In this document: piece by piece, positions 16,799-25,081 of the stretch | Layout of the letters: each line of letters begins with the position of its first letter | How positions within the stretch are numbered: position 1 is the first letter of the stretch | Assembly (NCBI GenBank): GCA_964482495.1 | Contig: CAYZXS010000015.1 | Span: 1-64,000 of the forward strand | DNA from: J029 sp964482495 | GTDB taxonomy: Bacteria > Planctomycetota > UBA1135 | Direction: 5' to 3' | DNA length: 64,000 bases | The notes under the pieces: generated by a model | Seen by the model: only the letters and a program-made list of their open reading frames with translations | Databases searched by the model: none | What the model was told of the DNA's origin: nothing | Translations under genes and position numbers: made by a program

Positions 16799-17705
16799 GA
16801 GCTCCCGCGATCTGGCGCAGCAGGGAGTCGAGGTGGTCGAGATAGCCGGCGGTCTTGCGGCTGGTGCCGCAGGTGGTGGCGGCCTTGACCACGGTCACTC
16901 CGTCGAGTTTGGCGAGCGCGGCGACCCGGCGTTCGTCGTACCAGGGCTCGATCAGGAGCACCCGGATCTCCTGCTCGCGGACCGTCTTGGCCAAGCCCAT
17001 CAGGTGCCGGGAACTCGGCGGCAGCCCCGGCTTGGGCTCGACGGTGCCGGCGATCTCCAGGCCGAAGCGCGCCGCCAGGTAGGGCCAGGAGTTGTGGTAG
17101 GTCAGGATTCGGGCGCCGCGGCAGGGCTCGAGCAGCTTCCGCCACTCCGCGATCTTCTTCTCGGCGCGGTCGTCCCAGACCTCCCAATTGGCCTGGAAGA
17201 GCTCGGCCCTGCCCGGGTCCAGAGCGCTCAGGTGGTCACGGATCGCCGCCGCGATCGTGCGGCCGTACACCGGATCGAGGTTGAAGTGCGGGTTGCCCAT
17301 CGGGTGCAGGTCGGCGCCCTGCCCGCGGTCGAGCTTGTCCGGCACTTGCAGCGGCTCGATCAGCGACCCGAGCTCCAGGTAACCGGCGCCGCCCGGCCGC
17401 ACCGCGGGCTTGCGCACCTTGTGCAGCAACGCCGGCATGAAGGAGTGCTCGTAGTGCAGCCCCATCACGATCACCGCGTCGGCCCGCGACAGCTTGAGCA
17501 GCATCGAGGGCTTGGCGATCACGCCGTGCGGGTCGTCGCCGGGCCGCACGAAGCCGTGCACCTCGACCGCGTCGCCGCCGATGGTCTCGGTGAGGGAGAC
17601 CAGGTCGGCGATCGTGGTGACCACCTTGAGCGGCTCCTGGGCCAGGAGGGCGGCGCTCGGGCCGACGCCCAGGGCGAGGGCGAGGAGGAGAAGGGGGCGC
17701 TTCAT
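16788..17705 (-). CDS. znuA: zinc/manganese ABC transporter periplasmic binding protein (ZnuA/TroA family)
   Basis: A 305-residue cluster A-I solute-binding protein. The start at 17705 gives a signal peptide ending near LLAQEP. Putative metal ligands are His in GLHYEHS, His in NPHFNLDP, His in TYHNSWPYL and an acidic residue near EPWYDER. The long His-rich loop found in many ZnuA proteins is absent; a short loop with LHPMGNPH is present instead. The gene shares one base with the stop of the upstream outer-membrane gene (TGATG). Confidence 0.87.
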   Translation of the reverse strand: MKRPLLLLALALGVGPSAALLAQEPLKVVTTIADLVSLTETIGGDAVEVHGFVRPGDDPHGVIAKPSMLLKLSRADAVIVMGLHYEHSFMPALLHKVRKPAVRPGGAGYLELGSLIEPLQVPDKLDRGQGADLHPMGNPHFNLDPVYGRTIAAAIRDHLSALDPGRAELFQANWEVWDDRAEKKIAEWRKLLEPCRGARILTYHNSWPYLAARFGLEIAGTVEPKPGLPPSSRHLMGLAKTVREQEIRVLLIEPWYDERRVAALAKLDGVTVVKAATTCGTSRKTAGYLDHLDSLLRQIAGAHGG

Positions 17706-18958
17706 CACCAGTCCACCGAGTGGGAGTGGGAGCCGAGGATCACGGTCCACTGCAGACCCAGGACAAGATAGTCCTCCCGGCCGGGGCCCGGGTTCTCATG
17801 GGCGAGCTGGACCCGCAGGCGGTTGAATTCGGACAAGTACCAGCTCAGGAAGACCGCTTGGGTGGCGCCAGCGTCGAAGCCCTGCAGCCAATCGCCGGCC
17901 CCCTCTTCGGCGTGTTCCCACCAGGCGGCCTGGGCGCCGGCGGCCCAGCGCGGGCTGAATTGGTGCTCGTAGAAGCCCCAGAGGCCGTTGGCGCTGCCGG
18001 ACTCGAGGGCGCCGGCGGGCGTCTCGTGCTGGCCGAGGTGATGCCACAGCTCCACACCGACGGTGTCGCCGCTCTGGGTCGAGGCGTCGACGCTGCGCCA
18101 GGTCAGGTCGAGCGCGGTGACCGCCTTGCGCAGCTCCAGCCGCTCCTCGTCGCCGCTGTCCGCGACGCCGTCCGGATCCTCATAGTGCAGACGGCCGGGG
18201 GCGTAGAGGCCGCTCAGACCCCACTGGAAGTAGCCGTTGCTGCCGACGTCGTGCTGGCCGGTCACCCGGCCGGTGGCGGTCCAGTTGTCGAGAGCGACCC
18301 GGCCGAAGGGCTCGGCCCCGCCGTGATCGTGGCCGCCGCCGTCATGGTCGTGGCCCTCAGCGCCGGAGCCGAGGCCGAGGGACCAGCGCACAGGCACGTC
18401 GCCGACGCCGGTCCACTGGTGGAGCTCGAGGCCGTCGAGGATCTGCGGGCCGCCGAGAAACTCACGGCGCACGCCATCCTCGTTGAGGAAGGGCTTGTCG
18501 TGGGTGTGGGTGGTGTTCCACTTGCCGAAGTCGGAGAAGAAGCGGCCGGCGCGAAGGGAGAGGTCGGCAGGCAGCTGGTCGAACCACATCGCGGCCTCCT
18601 CGATCTCGACCGAGGACTCGTGGCCGCTGTCGGCCCCCACCAAGTAGACGTAGGCCCAGCCCAGCGGGTCGATGCGGTGGGCCAGGTTCAATTCGACGCT
18701 GCGGGCGCGGAGCTGGTTGTAGCGCTCAGCGCCATCGTCGAGGCCCGAGAACTCGGCCACCACGTCGATGGCGAGGCCGATGGCGGGGTTGAAGGAGTTG
18801 TCGAACAGGCCGAGGAAGCCGGACTGGCTGCCGCCCATGCGGCCAGGCTGGGCGCTGAGGTCGGCGCCGGCAGCCGGCTCCTGGACGGGAGCTTGAGCGA
18901 GGGCGGGGGTCGCCAGCGCGAGCAGCGCTGCGGCGGAGAAGGGACGAATTCGGGGCAT
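17705..18958 (-). CDS. predicted outer-membrane beta-barrel protein with a His-rich loop, linked to zinc uptake
   Basis: A 417-residue protein with a signal peptide ending near TPALAQAP, then many alternating hydrophobic and polar stretches ending in an aromatic C-terminus (SVDW), as in outer-membrane barrels. A loop near 208-220 is very rich in His, Asp and Gly (GHDHDGGGHDHGG), and THTHDK and GSHSHS occur elsewhere. Such loops bind Zn2+ or Cu2+. It lies one base from znuA, so it is a candidate outer-membrane channel or receptor for the metal. It lacks an obvious TonB plug domain. Family name is not certain. Confidence 0.75.
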   Translation of the reverse strand: MPRIRPFSAAALLALATPALAQAPVQEPAAGADLSAQPGRMGGSQSGFLGLFDNSFNPAIGLAIDVVAEFSGLDDGAERYNQLRARSVELNLAHRIDPLGWAYVYLVGADSGHESSVEIEEAAMWFDQLPADLSLRAGRFFSDFGKWNTTHTHDKPFLNEDGVRREFLGGPQILDGLELHQWTGVGDVPVRWSLGLGSGAEGHDHDGGGHDHGGAEPFGRVALDNWTATGRVTGQHDVGSNGYFQWGLSGLYAPGRLHYEDPDGVADSGDEERLELRKAVTALDLTWRSVDASTQSGDTVGVELWHHLGQHETPAGALESGSANGLWGFYEHQFSPRWAAGAQAAWWEHAEEGAGDWLQGFDAGATQAVFLSWYLSEFNRLRVQLAHENPGPGREDYLVLGLQWTVILGSHSHSVDW

Positions 18959-19074
18959 GATGCCTTGGTTTCTGGTTCCAGGATCGGAAGGAAGGCTCAC
19001 CGCCAGCCCGGAATGGTGGCGGCGAGGTAGCCGTGGGCGTCGCCCGGGAACGGGGACGCGTCCGGAATCCGGAA

Positions 19075-19347
19075 TCAGAGGGGTGGCGCGCGGCCGAGGC
19101 GGCGCCCGCGGAGCTCCCGATCGGGGAGCAGGTCGGCGGGTTCGCTGGCGAGACCGCGGAAGTCCGCTTCGAAGCTGCTCTCGGAGCCGCCGCCCTGCGG
19201 CAGGTCCAGCCCGGCGAGGCTGAGGCAGAGGTCGCAGCTGGAGTCCGCGTCACCGGCGTGCTCGCCGATGTGCAAGCCCACGTGGACCGCGCCGGCGAGG
19301 ACCAGCAGGGCCAACAGGAGGGCGGAGAGACGGGACGTCCAACTCAT
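19075..19347 (-). CDS. small membrane protein with His/Cys cluster, first gene of the zinc operon
   Basis: A 90-residue protein from ATG 19347. A single hydrophobic segment (about 8-25) is followed by HVGLHIGEH and a CDLC motif, giving a possible metal site in the periplasm, then a polar basic tail. It resembles DUF2946-type small proteins that occur near metal-transport genes, but the match is only by pattern. It heads the unit with the barrel protein and the Znu transporter, 116 bases upstream of the barrel gene. That 116-base gap shows an AAGG before the barrel ATG and a TCCGGAA direct repeat. Confidence 0.6.
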   Translation of the reverse strand: MSWTSRLSALLLALLVLAGAVHVGLHIGEHAGDADSSCDLCLSLAGLDLPQGGGSESSFEADFRGLASEPADLLPDRELRGRRLGRAPPL

Positions 19348-19357
19348 GCCAGGGCGG

Positions 19358-19363
19358 AGTATA
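19358..19363 (-). promoter_or_regulatory. candidate -10 box of the zinc operon (TATACT)
   Basis: TATACT on the minus strand, one mismatch from the sigma-70 -10 consensus, lies 10 bases before the ATG at 19347. There is no -35 match 17 bases upstream; that position lies in the inverted repeat at 19366-19386. Confidence 0.55.
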
Positions 19364-19365
19364 CC

Positions 19366-19386
19366 ATTGGGGGAATTGCCCCCCAT
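19366..19386. promoter_or_regulatory. inverted repeat between zinc operon and moaA, possible operator
   Basis: A 21-base imperfect palindrome in which 8 of 10 base pairs match, built from GGGGGAATTGCCCCC with AT at both ends. It sits directly upstream of the zinc-operon -10 box and touches the moaA start codon, where a bound repressor could block either gene. It does not obviously match a known Zur box. Function is inference from position only. Confidence 0.4.
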
Positions 19387-20407
19387 GACCACGCTCGACC
19401 GCCACGACCGGCCCGTGCGCAGCCTGCGCCTCTCGCTCACGGACCGCTGCAACCTGCGCTGCGCGTACTGCATGCCGGAGGAGGACTACCACTGGCTGCC
19501 GCGGAACGACATCCTCCACTTCGAGGAGCTGTCGCGGCTGGTGGACGCCTTCACCGACCTCGGCGTGGACCGGCTCCGGCTGACCGGCGGCGAGCCGCTG
19601 TTGCGGCAGGACCTGCCGCAGCTGATCGAGCTGCTTGCGGCCAAGCCGGCGCTGCGCGACCTGGCGATGACCACCAACGGCCTGCGCTTGGCGGCCCACG
19701 CCGCGGCGCTGAAGCGGGCCGGCTTGCACCGGCTCACCCTCAGCCTGGACACGCTCGACGACGAGCGCTTCCGCCGCCTCACCCGCCGCGACGGCCTGCC
19801 CCGGATCCTCGAGGGCCTCGACGCCGCCGCCGAGGCCGGCTTCACCGGCACCAAGCTGAACATGGTCGTGATCCGCGGCTTCAACGACGACGAGCTGCTG
19901 CCGATGCTGGTCTTCGGCCGCCGCTACGGCGCCCAGGTCCGCTTCATCGAGTACATGGACGTCGGCGGCGCCAGCGGCTGGTCGATGGCCCAGGTCGTGC
20001 CCAAGCAGGAGATCCTGGAGCGGATCGCCGAGGCCTACGGCGCCGCGCCCGAGCCGCTGCCCGGCCGCGGCAGCGCCCCCGCCTGCGACTACCGGCTGCC
20101 CGACGGCAGCAGCTTCGGCGTCATCGCCTCGACCACCGAGCCCTTCTGCGGCGGCTGCGACCGCAGCCGGGTGACCGCCGACGGCATGTGGTTCTTGTGC
20201 TTGTACGCCTTGGCCGGCAACGACCTGCGCGGGGTGCTGCGCGGCGGCGCCGACGACCAGGCGCTGCGACAGCACCTGCGGCAGATCTGGGGGGCGCGCG
20301 AGGACCGGGGCGCCGAGGACCGCCTGGAGCTCCACGGGCAGGACCGGATCGCGCAGAGCGGCGAGGACGGCCCCTTCCACAACGAGATGCACGTCCGCGG
20401 CGGCTGA
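19385..20407 (+). CDS. moaA: GTP 3',8-cyclase MoaA (molybdenum cofactor biosynthesis)
   Basis: A 340-residue radical SAM enzyme that starts molybdopterin synthesis from GTP. The N-terminal cluster motif is RCNLRCAYC (Cys22, Cys26, Cys29), followed by TGGEPLL for SAM binding. The C-terminal [4Fe-4S] ligands appear as CGGC plus a later Cys in WFLCLY. The protein ends in Gly-Gly, needed for activity in this family. Mo cofactor is used by the molybdenum hydroxylase at 49681-53548. The other moa genes are not in the window. Confidence 0.95.
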   Translation: MTTLDRHDRPVRSLRLSLTDRCNLRCAYCMPEEDYHWLPRNDILHFEELSRLVDAFTDLGVDRLRLTGGEPLLRQDLPQLIELLAAKPALRDLAMTTNGLRLAAHAAALKRAGLHRLTLSLDTLDDERFRRLTRRDGLPRILEGLDAAAEAGFTGTKLNMVVIRGFNDDELLPMLVFGRRYGAQVRFIEYMDVGGASGWSMAQVVPKQEILERIAEAYGAAPEPLPGRGSAPACDYRLPDGSSFGVIASTTEPFCGGCDRSRVTADGMWFLCLYALAGNDLRGVLRGGADDQALRQHLRQIWGAREDRGAEDRLELHGQDRIAQSGEDGPFHNEMHVRGG

Positions 20408-20408
20408 G

Positions 20409-21212
20409 ATGGAGATCGACCTGCTCGCCAGCGGCTCGAGCGGCAACTGCGCCCTGATCCGCGCCGGGAGCGGCCTCTCCCGCACCACCCTGGTGCTGGA
20501 CTGCGGCATCGCCATGCGCACCGCCCGCGACTTCGCCCGCGACCTCGGGGTCGAGTTGGGCGCGGTCGACAGCGTCCTGCTCAGCCACCACCACAGCGAC
20601 CACAGCGCAAAGGTGGTGCCGGTGGCGGCGCGCGCCAAGTGCCCGCTGTGGGCCCACCCGGAGGCGCTCACCACCCACCCCCACACCTCGGAGTCGGAGC
20701 GGCGGCGGCGCAAGATCGACCACCGGCCCTTCCAGAGCGGCGAGTGGTTCGAGGCCGGCGGGATCCGGGTGTTGCCGGTGCGCTTGTCCCATGACGCCGA
20801 GCCCACCCACGGCTTCGTCTTCGAGGCCGACGGCCAGCGCGCCGGCTTCTTCACCGACCTCGGCACCGCCGACGCCCTGAGCCGCGAGCTGGTCGAGGAC
20901 CTGGACCTGCTGGTGCTCGAGTCCAACCACGACCGCCAGATGCTGCGCGACGGCCGCTACCCGGCCTACCTCAAGGCGCGCGTCGGCGGCGACCAGGGAC
21001 ACCTCAGCAACGACCAGACCGCCGACTTCCTGCGCGACCGCTGCCCGCTCGGCCTGAAGGGGCTGGCGCTGGCGCACCTCAGCGAGCGCAACAACGCGCC
21101 GCTGTTCGCGCTCGAGGCGGCCGGCCAGGCCTTGCGCGACGCCGGGAGATCCGAACTCGTTCCGGAGGTCGCCCCCAAGCGCGGTATCCTGCGGATCGGC
21201 TCGTTGGACTGA
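20409..21212 (+). CDS. MBL-fold hydrolase, WalJ/YycJ-like
   Basis: A 267-residue metallo-beta-lactamase-fold protein beginning one base after the moaA stop. It has ASGSSGNC near the N-terminus, which is characteristic of the YycJ/WalJ group, and the metal motif SHHHSDH near residue 58. Further ligands fit FTDLGTA, LVLESNHD and LAHLSERNN. Relatives act as DNA exonucleases or are linked to cell-wall two-component systems. No walRK genes are adjacent, so the role is unassigned beyond the fold. Confidence 0.82.
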   Translation: MEIDLLASGSSGNCALIRAGSGLSRTTLVLDCGIAMRTARDFARDLGVELGAVDSVLLSHHHSDHSAKVVPVAARAKCPLWAHPEALTTHPHTSESERRRRKIDHRPFQSGEWFEAGGIRVLPVRLSHDAEPTHGFVFEADGQRAGFFTDLGTADALSRELVEDLDLLVLESNHDRQMLRDGRYPAYLKARVGGDQGHLSNDQTADFLRDRCPLGLKGLALAHLSERNNAPLFALEAAGQALRDAGRSELVPEVAPKRGILRIGSLD

Positions 21213-21238
21213 TCCTCGCCTCCGGGCCTGCTCCGTTC

Positions 21239-21457
21239 ATGCCTGAGCCCTATTTCCTGCTGAGTCCGTTCCCAGCGATCGCCATGGGGGCCTTCTTCTT
21301 GTGGCTCGGCTGGACCATTCGGCGCCCGATCGTCACCCGGCGCGGCGGTCGTCGACGGGCGCCGACGCCGCAATTCGTCGGCGGCGCGGTGTTCTTCGCG
21401 CTCGGCGTTGCCAGTCTCCTGTCCGGCGCCGCCGGCCTGATCCGAGCCTGGCTCTAA
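21239..21457 (+). CDS. small two-helix membrane protein, unknown
   Basis: A 72-residue protein with two hydrophobic helices (about 9-26 and 47-70) separated by a strongly basic loop, RRGGRRRAPTP. It follows the MBL-fold gene by 26 bases, and its TAA overlaps the TAG of the convergent glycosyltransferase gene in CTAA. I do not recognise the family. Confidence 0.6.
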   Translation: MPEPYFLLSPFPAIAMGAFFLWLGWTIRRPIVTRRGGRRRAPTPQFVGGAVFFALGVASLLSGAAGLIRAWL

Positions 21458-22158
21458 GCCAGCAGGTTGTACTTGGTGATGTGCCAGAGGGCGGCGACGC
21501 CGTCCTTCCAGCCGATCTTCTTGCCCTCGGCGTAGTCGCGGCCGTAGTAGCTGATCGGCACCTCGTAGACCCGGATCCGGCTGCCGTCGGGGCGGCGGCG
21601 GCGGGCGATCTTGGCCGTGATCTCGGGCTCGAAGCCGAAGCGGTTGGACTCGATCTTGATCCCGTCCAGCACCTCGCGCTTGAAGACCTTGTAGCAGGTC
21701 TCCATGTCGGTCAGGTTCAGGTTGGTGAACATGTTCGACACCCAGGTGAGGAAGTTGTTCGCCATCTGGTGCCAGTACATGTGCACCCGGCTCATGCGCG
21801 AGCCCTTGAAGCGCGAGCCATAAACGACGTCGGCCAGGCCCTTCTCGATCGGCTCGAGCAGGATCGGGTATTCGGCCGGGTCGTACTCGAGGTCGGCGTC
21901 CTGGATCAGGATGACGTCGCCGGTGGCGTGCTCGATGCCGGTGCGCAGCGCCGCGCCCTTGCCCTGGTTGACCGAGTGGTAGAAGACCTTGATGTCCGGG
22001 TCGGACTCCAGGCCCTCCAGGATCTGCCGGCTGGAGTCCGCCGAGCAGTCGTCGATGAAGACGATCTCCTTCTCGTAAGGGGTGGCGCGGACCCGGCCGA
22101 GGATCTCCTCGAGGGTCTTCTCTTCGTTGTACACCGGGATGATGACCGACAGCTTCAC
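21454..22158 (-). CDS. family 2 glycosyltransferase (polyprenyl-phosphate sugar transferase type)
   Basis: A 234-residue GT-A enzyme. It starts with KLSVIIPVYNEEKTL, has DDCSADSSR near 37 and the metal and nucleotide motif QDADLEYDP near 90. The whole protein is a single catalytic domain without C-terminal membrane helices, like dolichyl- or undecaprenyl-phosphate mannose/glucose synthases. It likely transfers a sugar from NDP-sugar to a lipid carrier. Unusually for this window, an AGGAG lies 7 bases before the ATG, a clear Shine-Dalgarno site. Confidence 0.88.
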   Translation of the reverse strand: MKLSVIIPVYNEEKTLEEILGRVRATPYEKEIVFIDDCSADSSRQILEGLESDPDIKVFYHSVNQGKGAALRTGIEHATGDVILIQDADLEYDPAEYPILLEPIEKGLADVVYGSRFKGSRMSRVHMYWHQMANNFLTWVSNMFTNLNLTDMETCYKVFKREVLDGIKIESNRFGFEPEITAKIARRRRPDGSRIRVYEVPISYYGRDYAEGKKIGWKDGVAALWHITKYNLLA

Positions 22159-22255
22159 GGTAGCTCCTGTGGAGGGGGGCGCGGGCCAGACGAGGCTGGC
22201 GCGGACCCGTGAGCGGAAGTCTACCCCGTCCCCAAGGCGTTCGCCGGCCGGAAGA

Positions 22256-24160
22256 TCAGCGCGCGTGCGGCCGACCCACCCGGACCAGGAGGACCGCCAG
22301 GGCCGCCAGGCACAGCAGCGACAGCGGCAGGGACCAGGCGCCGGCCCAGTCGGGCAGGTCGACCTCCTGAGCCTTGGGGATGGCCACCAGCACGCCGGCC
22401 ACGGCCTCCCCCGCCACCAGGCCCGAGGCCATCAGGACGCCGCGCTCGTGGCGGCGGAGGCGGGCCTGCTCGCCGTCGGCGCGGCTGCGCCGGTCCACCA
22501 CCCAGGCGCACAGGCCGCCCAGCAGGATCGAGGTCGAGAGCCCCAGCGACAGGTACATGCCGACCGCCACCGGCATCAGGTAGAGGCGGAAGGAGCTGCG
22601 TCGGGGCGCCAGCACCAGCTGGTCGATCAGGATCACCGCCAGGCCGATGGCGGCGCCGATGGCGATCATGTCCCAGGGCAGCACCGCCTCGCCGAAGAAG
22701 CCCTCCATCAGCGACGAGAACAGCGCCGCCTGCGGCGCCTCGAGGGCGTGGCCCTGGAGCTCGGGCGCCAGGTGGGCGTCGGAGCCGATGCCGTAGGCCC
22801 CGTGCAGAAGCCCCAGCACCGGCGCCATGACGAAGGCGGCGGTGATGACGCCGATGACCTCCGCCCACTGCTGCCGGTAGGGCGTGGCGCCGACCAGCTG
22901 GCCGGTCTTGAGGTCCTGGCAGACGTCGCCCGAGGTGCAGGTGGCGCAGCAGACCACCCCGGCCACCCCCATCGTCGCCAGGATCGCGACCTCGCCCGAG
23001 TAGCCGGCGAGGAAGATGAAGGCCGAGGTCAGCAGCACCGAGCAGATCGTCATGCCGCTGACCGGGCTGTTGCTGACCCCGACCAGGCCGACGATGTAGG
23101 CGGCGACGGCGACGAAAAAGAAGGCGCACAGCACCATCAGGCCGGTCGCGAGCAGGCTGACCGAGAGGTCGTCGGTGAAGGAGTGGTAGAGCCCCAGCAC
23201 CGCCATCGAGGTCGCCGCGACCAGGAACAGCAGCCAGCGCCGGTCGAGGTCGGTGTCCTCGCGGCGCTTGGGCGCGCCCGTCCCCGCCGCGGCCCGGTAG
23301 CCCGAGACGGTCTCCCGCAGGCCCGAGGCGATGCCCTTGCGGATCTGGATGATCGACCACAGGCCGCCGACTACCATCGCGCCGACCCCGAGGAAGCTGA
23401 CCTGGCCCTCGAGCGCCGACTTCAGCTCCTCGCCCGAGGCGCCGCCGAAGTCGCGCAGGGAGGTCAGCAAGGGCGCCGCCACCAGCCAGGAGATGGCGCC
23501 GCCGGCGAAGACCTGCAGCGACAGCGGGAAGCCGATGATGAAGCCGACCGCGACCAGCGCCGGCGAGGCCTTGATCCCGACCCAGGTCCGCGCCGGGCCG
23601 AAGGCCAAGGCCGCCTCGGCGTTGGCCTTGAGCAGGCCGAAGGCGTCGGTCAGGATCTTGACCACCGTGCCGAGCCCGAGCGCGGCGAAGACCAGCCGCA
23701 GGCCGCTGCCGCCTTCCTCCCCCGCCTGCAGCACCTTGGCGCAGGCCACGCCCTCGGGGAAGATCAGCTCCTCGTGCTCGACGATCATCGGCCGCCGCAG
23801 CGGCACCATGAACAGCACCCCGAGCAGGCCGCCGGTCATCGCCACCAGGGTGGTCTTCCAGAAGTGGAACTCGGTCCAGACGCCGGTCAGGATCAGCGCC
23901 GGCATGGTGAAGATGATGCCGGCCGCCAGCGACTCGCCGGCCGAGGCCAGGGTCTGGACCAGGTTGTTCTCCTGCACCGTGCCGCGCCGGAGCACGCCCT
24001 TCAGCAGGCCCATCGAGATCACCGCCGCCGGGATCGAGGCGCTCACCGTCATGCCCGCGAACAGCCCCAGGTAGACGTTGGCGACGCTCATCAGCAGCCC
24101 GACCAGGATGCCGAGCCCGAGCGCCAGCGGCGTGAACTCGCGGGGGGCCGCGGCGGTCAC
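22256..24160 (-). CDS. OPT-family oligopeptide/metal-chelate transporter
   Basis: A 634-residue polytopic membrane protein from GTG 24160, with about fourteen hydrophobic segments. Family-typical sequences are GLFAGMTVSASIPAAV near the N-terminus, SNSPVSGMT in the middle and a DVCQDLKTGQLVGATP segment, which match the bacterial OPT branch. OPT proteins import oligopeptides or metal-siderophore complexes. The start is chosen because it overlaps the PAP2 stop (GTGA); the frame upstream of it is only the shadow of the PAP2 gene. A 97-base gap separates it from the glycosyltransferase and contains nothing strong. Confidence 0.87.
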   Translation of the reverse strand: MTAAAPREFTPLALGLGILVGLLMSVANVYLGLFAGMTVSASIPAAVISMGLLKGVLRRGTVQENNLVQTLASAGESLAAGIIFTMPALILTGVWTEFHFWKTTLVAMTGGLLGVLFMVPLRRPMIVEHEELIFPEGVACAKVLQAGEEGGSGLRLVFAALGLGTVVKILTDAFGLLKANAEAALAFGPARTWVGIKASPALVAVGFIIGFPLSLQVFAGGAISWLVAAPLLTSLRDFGGASGEELKSALEGQVSFLGVGAMVVGGLWSIIQIRKGIASGLRETVSGYRAAAGTGAPKRREDTDLDRRWLLFLVAATSMAVLGLYHSFTDDLSVSLLATGLMVLCAFFFVAVAAYIVGLVGVSNSPVSGMTICSVLLTSAFIFLAGYSGEVAILATMGVAGVVCCATCTSGDVCQDLKTGQLVGATPYRQQWAEVIGVITAAFVMAPVLGLLHGAYGIGSDAHLAPELQGHALEAPQAALFSSLMEGFFGEAVLPWDMIAIGAAIGLAVILIDQLVLAPRRSSFRLYLMPVAVGMYLSLGLSTSILLGGLCAWVVDRRSRADGEQARLRRHERGVLMASGLVAGEAVAGVLVAIPKAQEVDLPDWAGAWSLPLSLLCLAALAVLLVRVGRPHAR

Positions 24161-25047
24161 GCCCGGCCCCTCCCCGCCGGCGCCGGCAGCTCGCGGAAGC
24201 GGCCCCAGAGCCGCTCCGACACCACCACCCAGGCCAGGAAGCAGACCACGCCGACGACGACGTCGATCAGGTAGTGGTAGCGCAGGTAGAGCGTGGCCAC
24301 GGCCGTCAGCGCCGCCCAGGGGCCGAAGATCCAGAACCAGGCGCGGTCCCGGACCCAGCACAGCCAGGCGACGTAGAAGGACATCATCACGTGGCCGCTG
24401 GGGAAGCAGTCGCGCTTGGTCCACGAGGTCTGGATCAGCTGCTCGTGCAGGATCGGCTGCAGGCCGTAGGTCGGCAGCGCCTGGGCGTACTCGAGGAAGG
24501 CGTAGGGCGAGCGGGTCGGCACCAGCAGGTAGCCGCAGTAGCTGATCAGGAAGCCGGCGATGACCCGGTCGACGCCCTGGTAGAGGGTCGGCCAGTCCCG
24601 CCGCAGCGCCCAGCGGACGCCCAGCAGGAACGGGAAGACGTAGAAGCTGGTGTAGACCGCCTGCAGGACGTCGCTGAGCAGCGGGTGAGCGAGGCCGCTC
24701 CACGCGCCCTCCCAGGTGTAGCCGAACCAGACCCGGTCGATGCGCAGCATCAGCCACTCCTTGTCCTCCGGCAGCACCCACGGGATCACCATCGACAGGC
24801 AGGAGTAGATGGCGAAGATCAGGCCGCCCGACACCAGGGGCACGAGCAGGGGCCGCAGCCGGGGCAGGCGCCGCTGCGCGGCCTCGGTCATCAGGGCGAC
24901 CGCCGCCAGGCCCGCAAAGCTGCCCACGGCCTGCACGGGGTCTTGGACCCGTCCAGGAGTGAGCAGCACCAGCAGGACCACCGCGCCGCAGAAGGCGGGC
25001 AGGGCGGTGCTGAGGCTGGAGGTGCGGAGGTCCGCCTCGACGGCCAC
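24157..25047 (-). CDS. PAP2-superfamily membrane phosphatase
   Basis: About 296 residues if the GTG at 25047 is used. Five or six transmembrane segments surround a PAP2 catalytic pattern: KRDCFPSGH with the catalytic His, and RYHYLIDVVVG with the second His and Asp. The first, Lys/Arg-bearing motif is weak (VPTRSP). Substrates are lipid phosphates such as undecaprenyl pyrophosphate or phosphatidate, or inositol derivatives. An ATG at 25083 would overlap the start codon of the divergent peptidase gene, so the downstream GTG is preferred. It is coupled to the OPT transporter. Confidence 0.78.
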   Translation of the reverse strand: MAVEADLRTSSLSTALPAFCGAVVLLVLLTPGRVQDPVQAVGSFAGLAAVALMTEAAQRRLPRLRPLLVPLVSGGLIFAIYSCLSMVIPWVLPEDKEWLMLRIDRVWFGYTWEGAWSGLAHPLLSDVLQAVYTSFYVFPFLLGVRWALRRDWPTLYQGVDRVIAGFLISYCGYLLVPTRSPYAFLEYAQALPTYGLQPILHEQLIQTSWTKRDCFPSGHVMMSFYVAWLCWVRDRAWFWIFGPWAALTAVATLYLRYHYLIDVVVGVVCFLAWVVVSERLWGRFRELPAPAGRGRA

Positions 25048-25081
25048 GGCCGTATCATGCGGCCCTCCCAGGCTGAAATCC

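Noticed and set aside
19366..19386. Zur box for the zinc operon
   Set aside because: Symmetry and position fit a repressor site, but the sequence does not match a Zur consensus I know, so no regulator is named.
24161..24781. N-terminal extension of the OPT transporter
   Set aside because: These codons are the shadow of the PAP2 gene; the GTG at 24160 overlapping the PAP2 stop is a better start.
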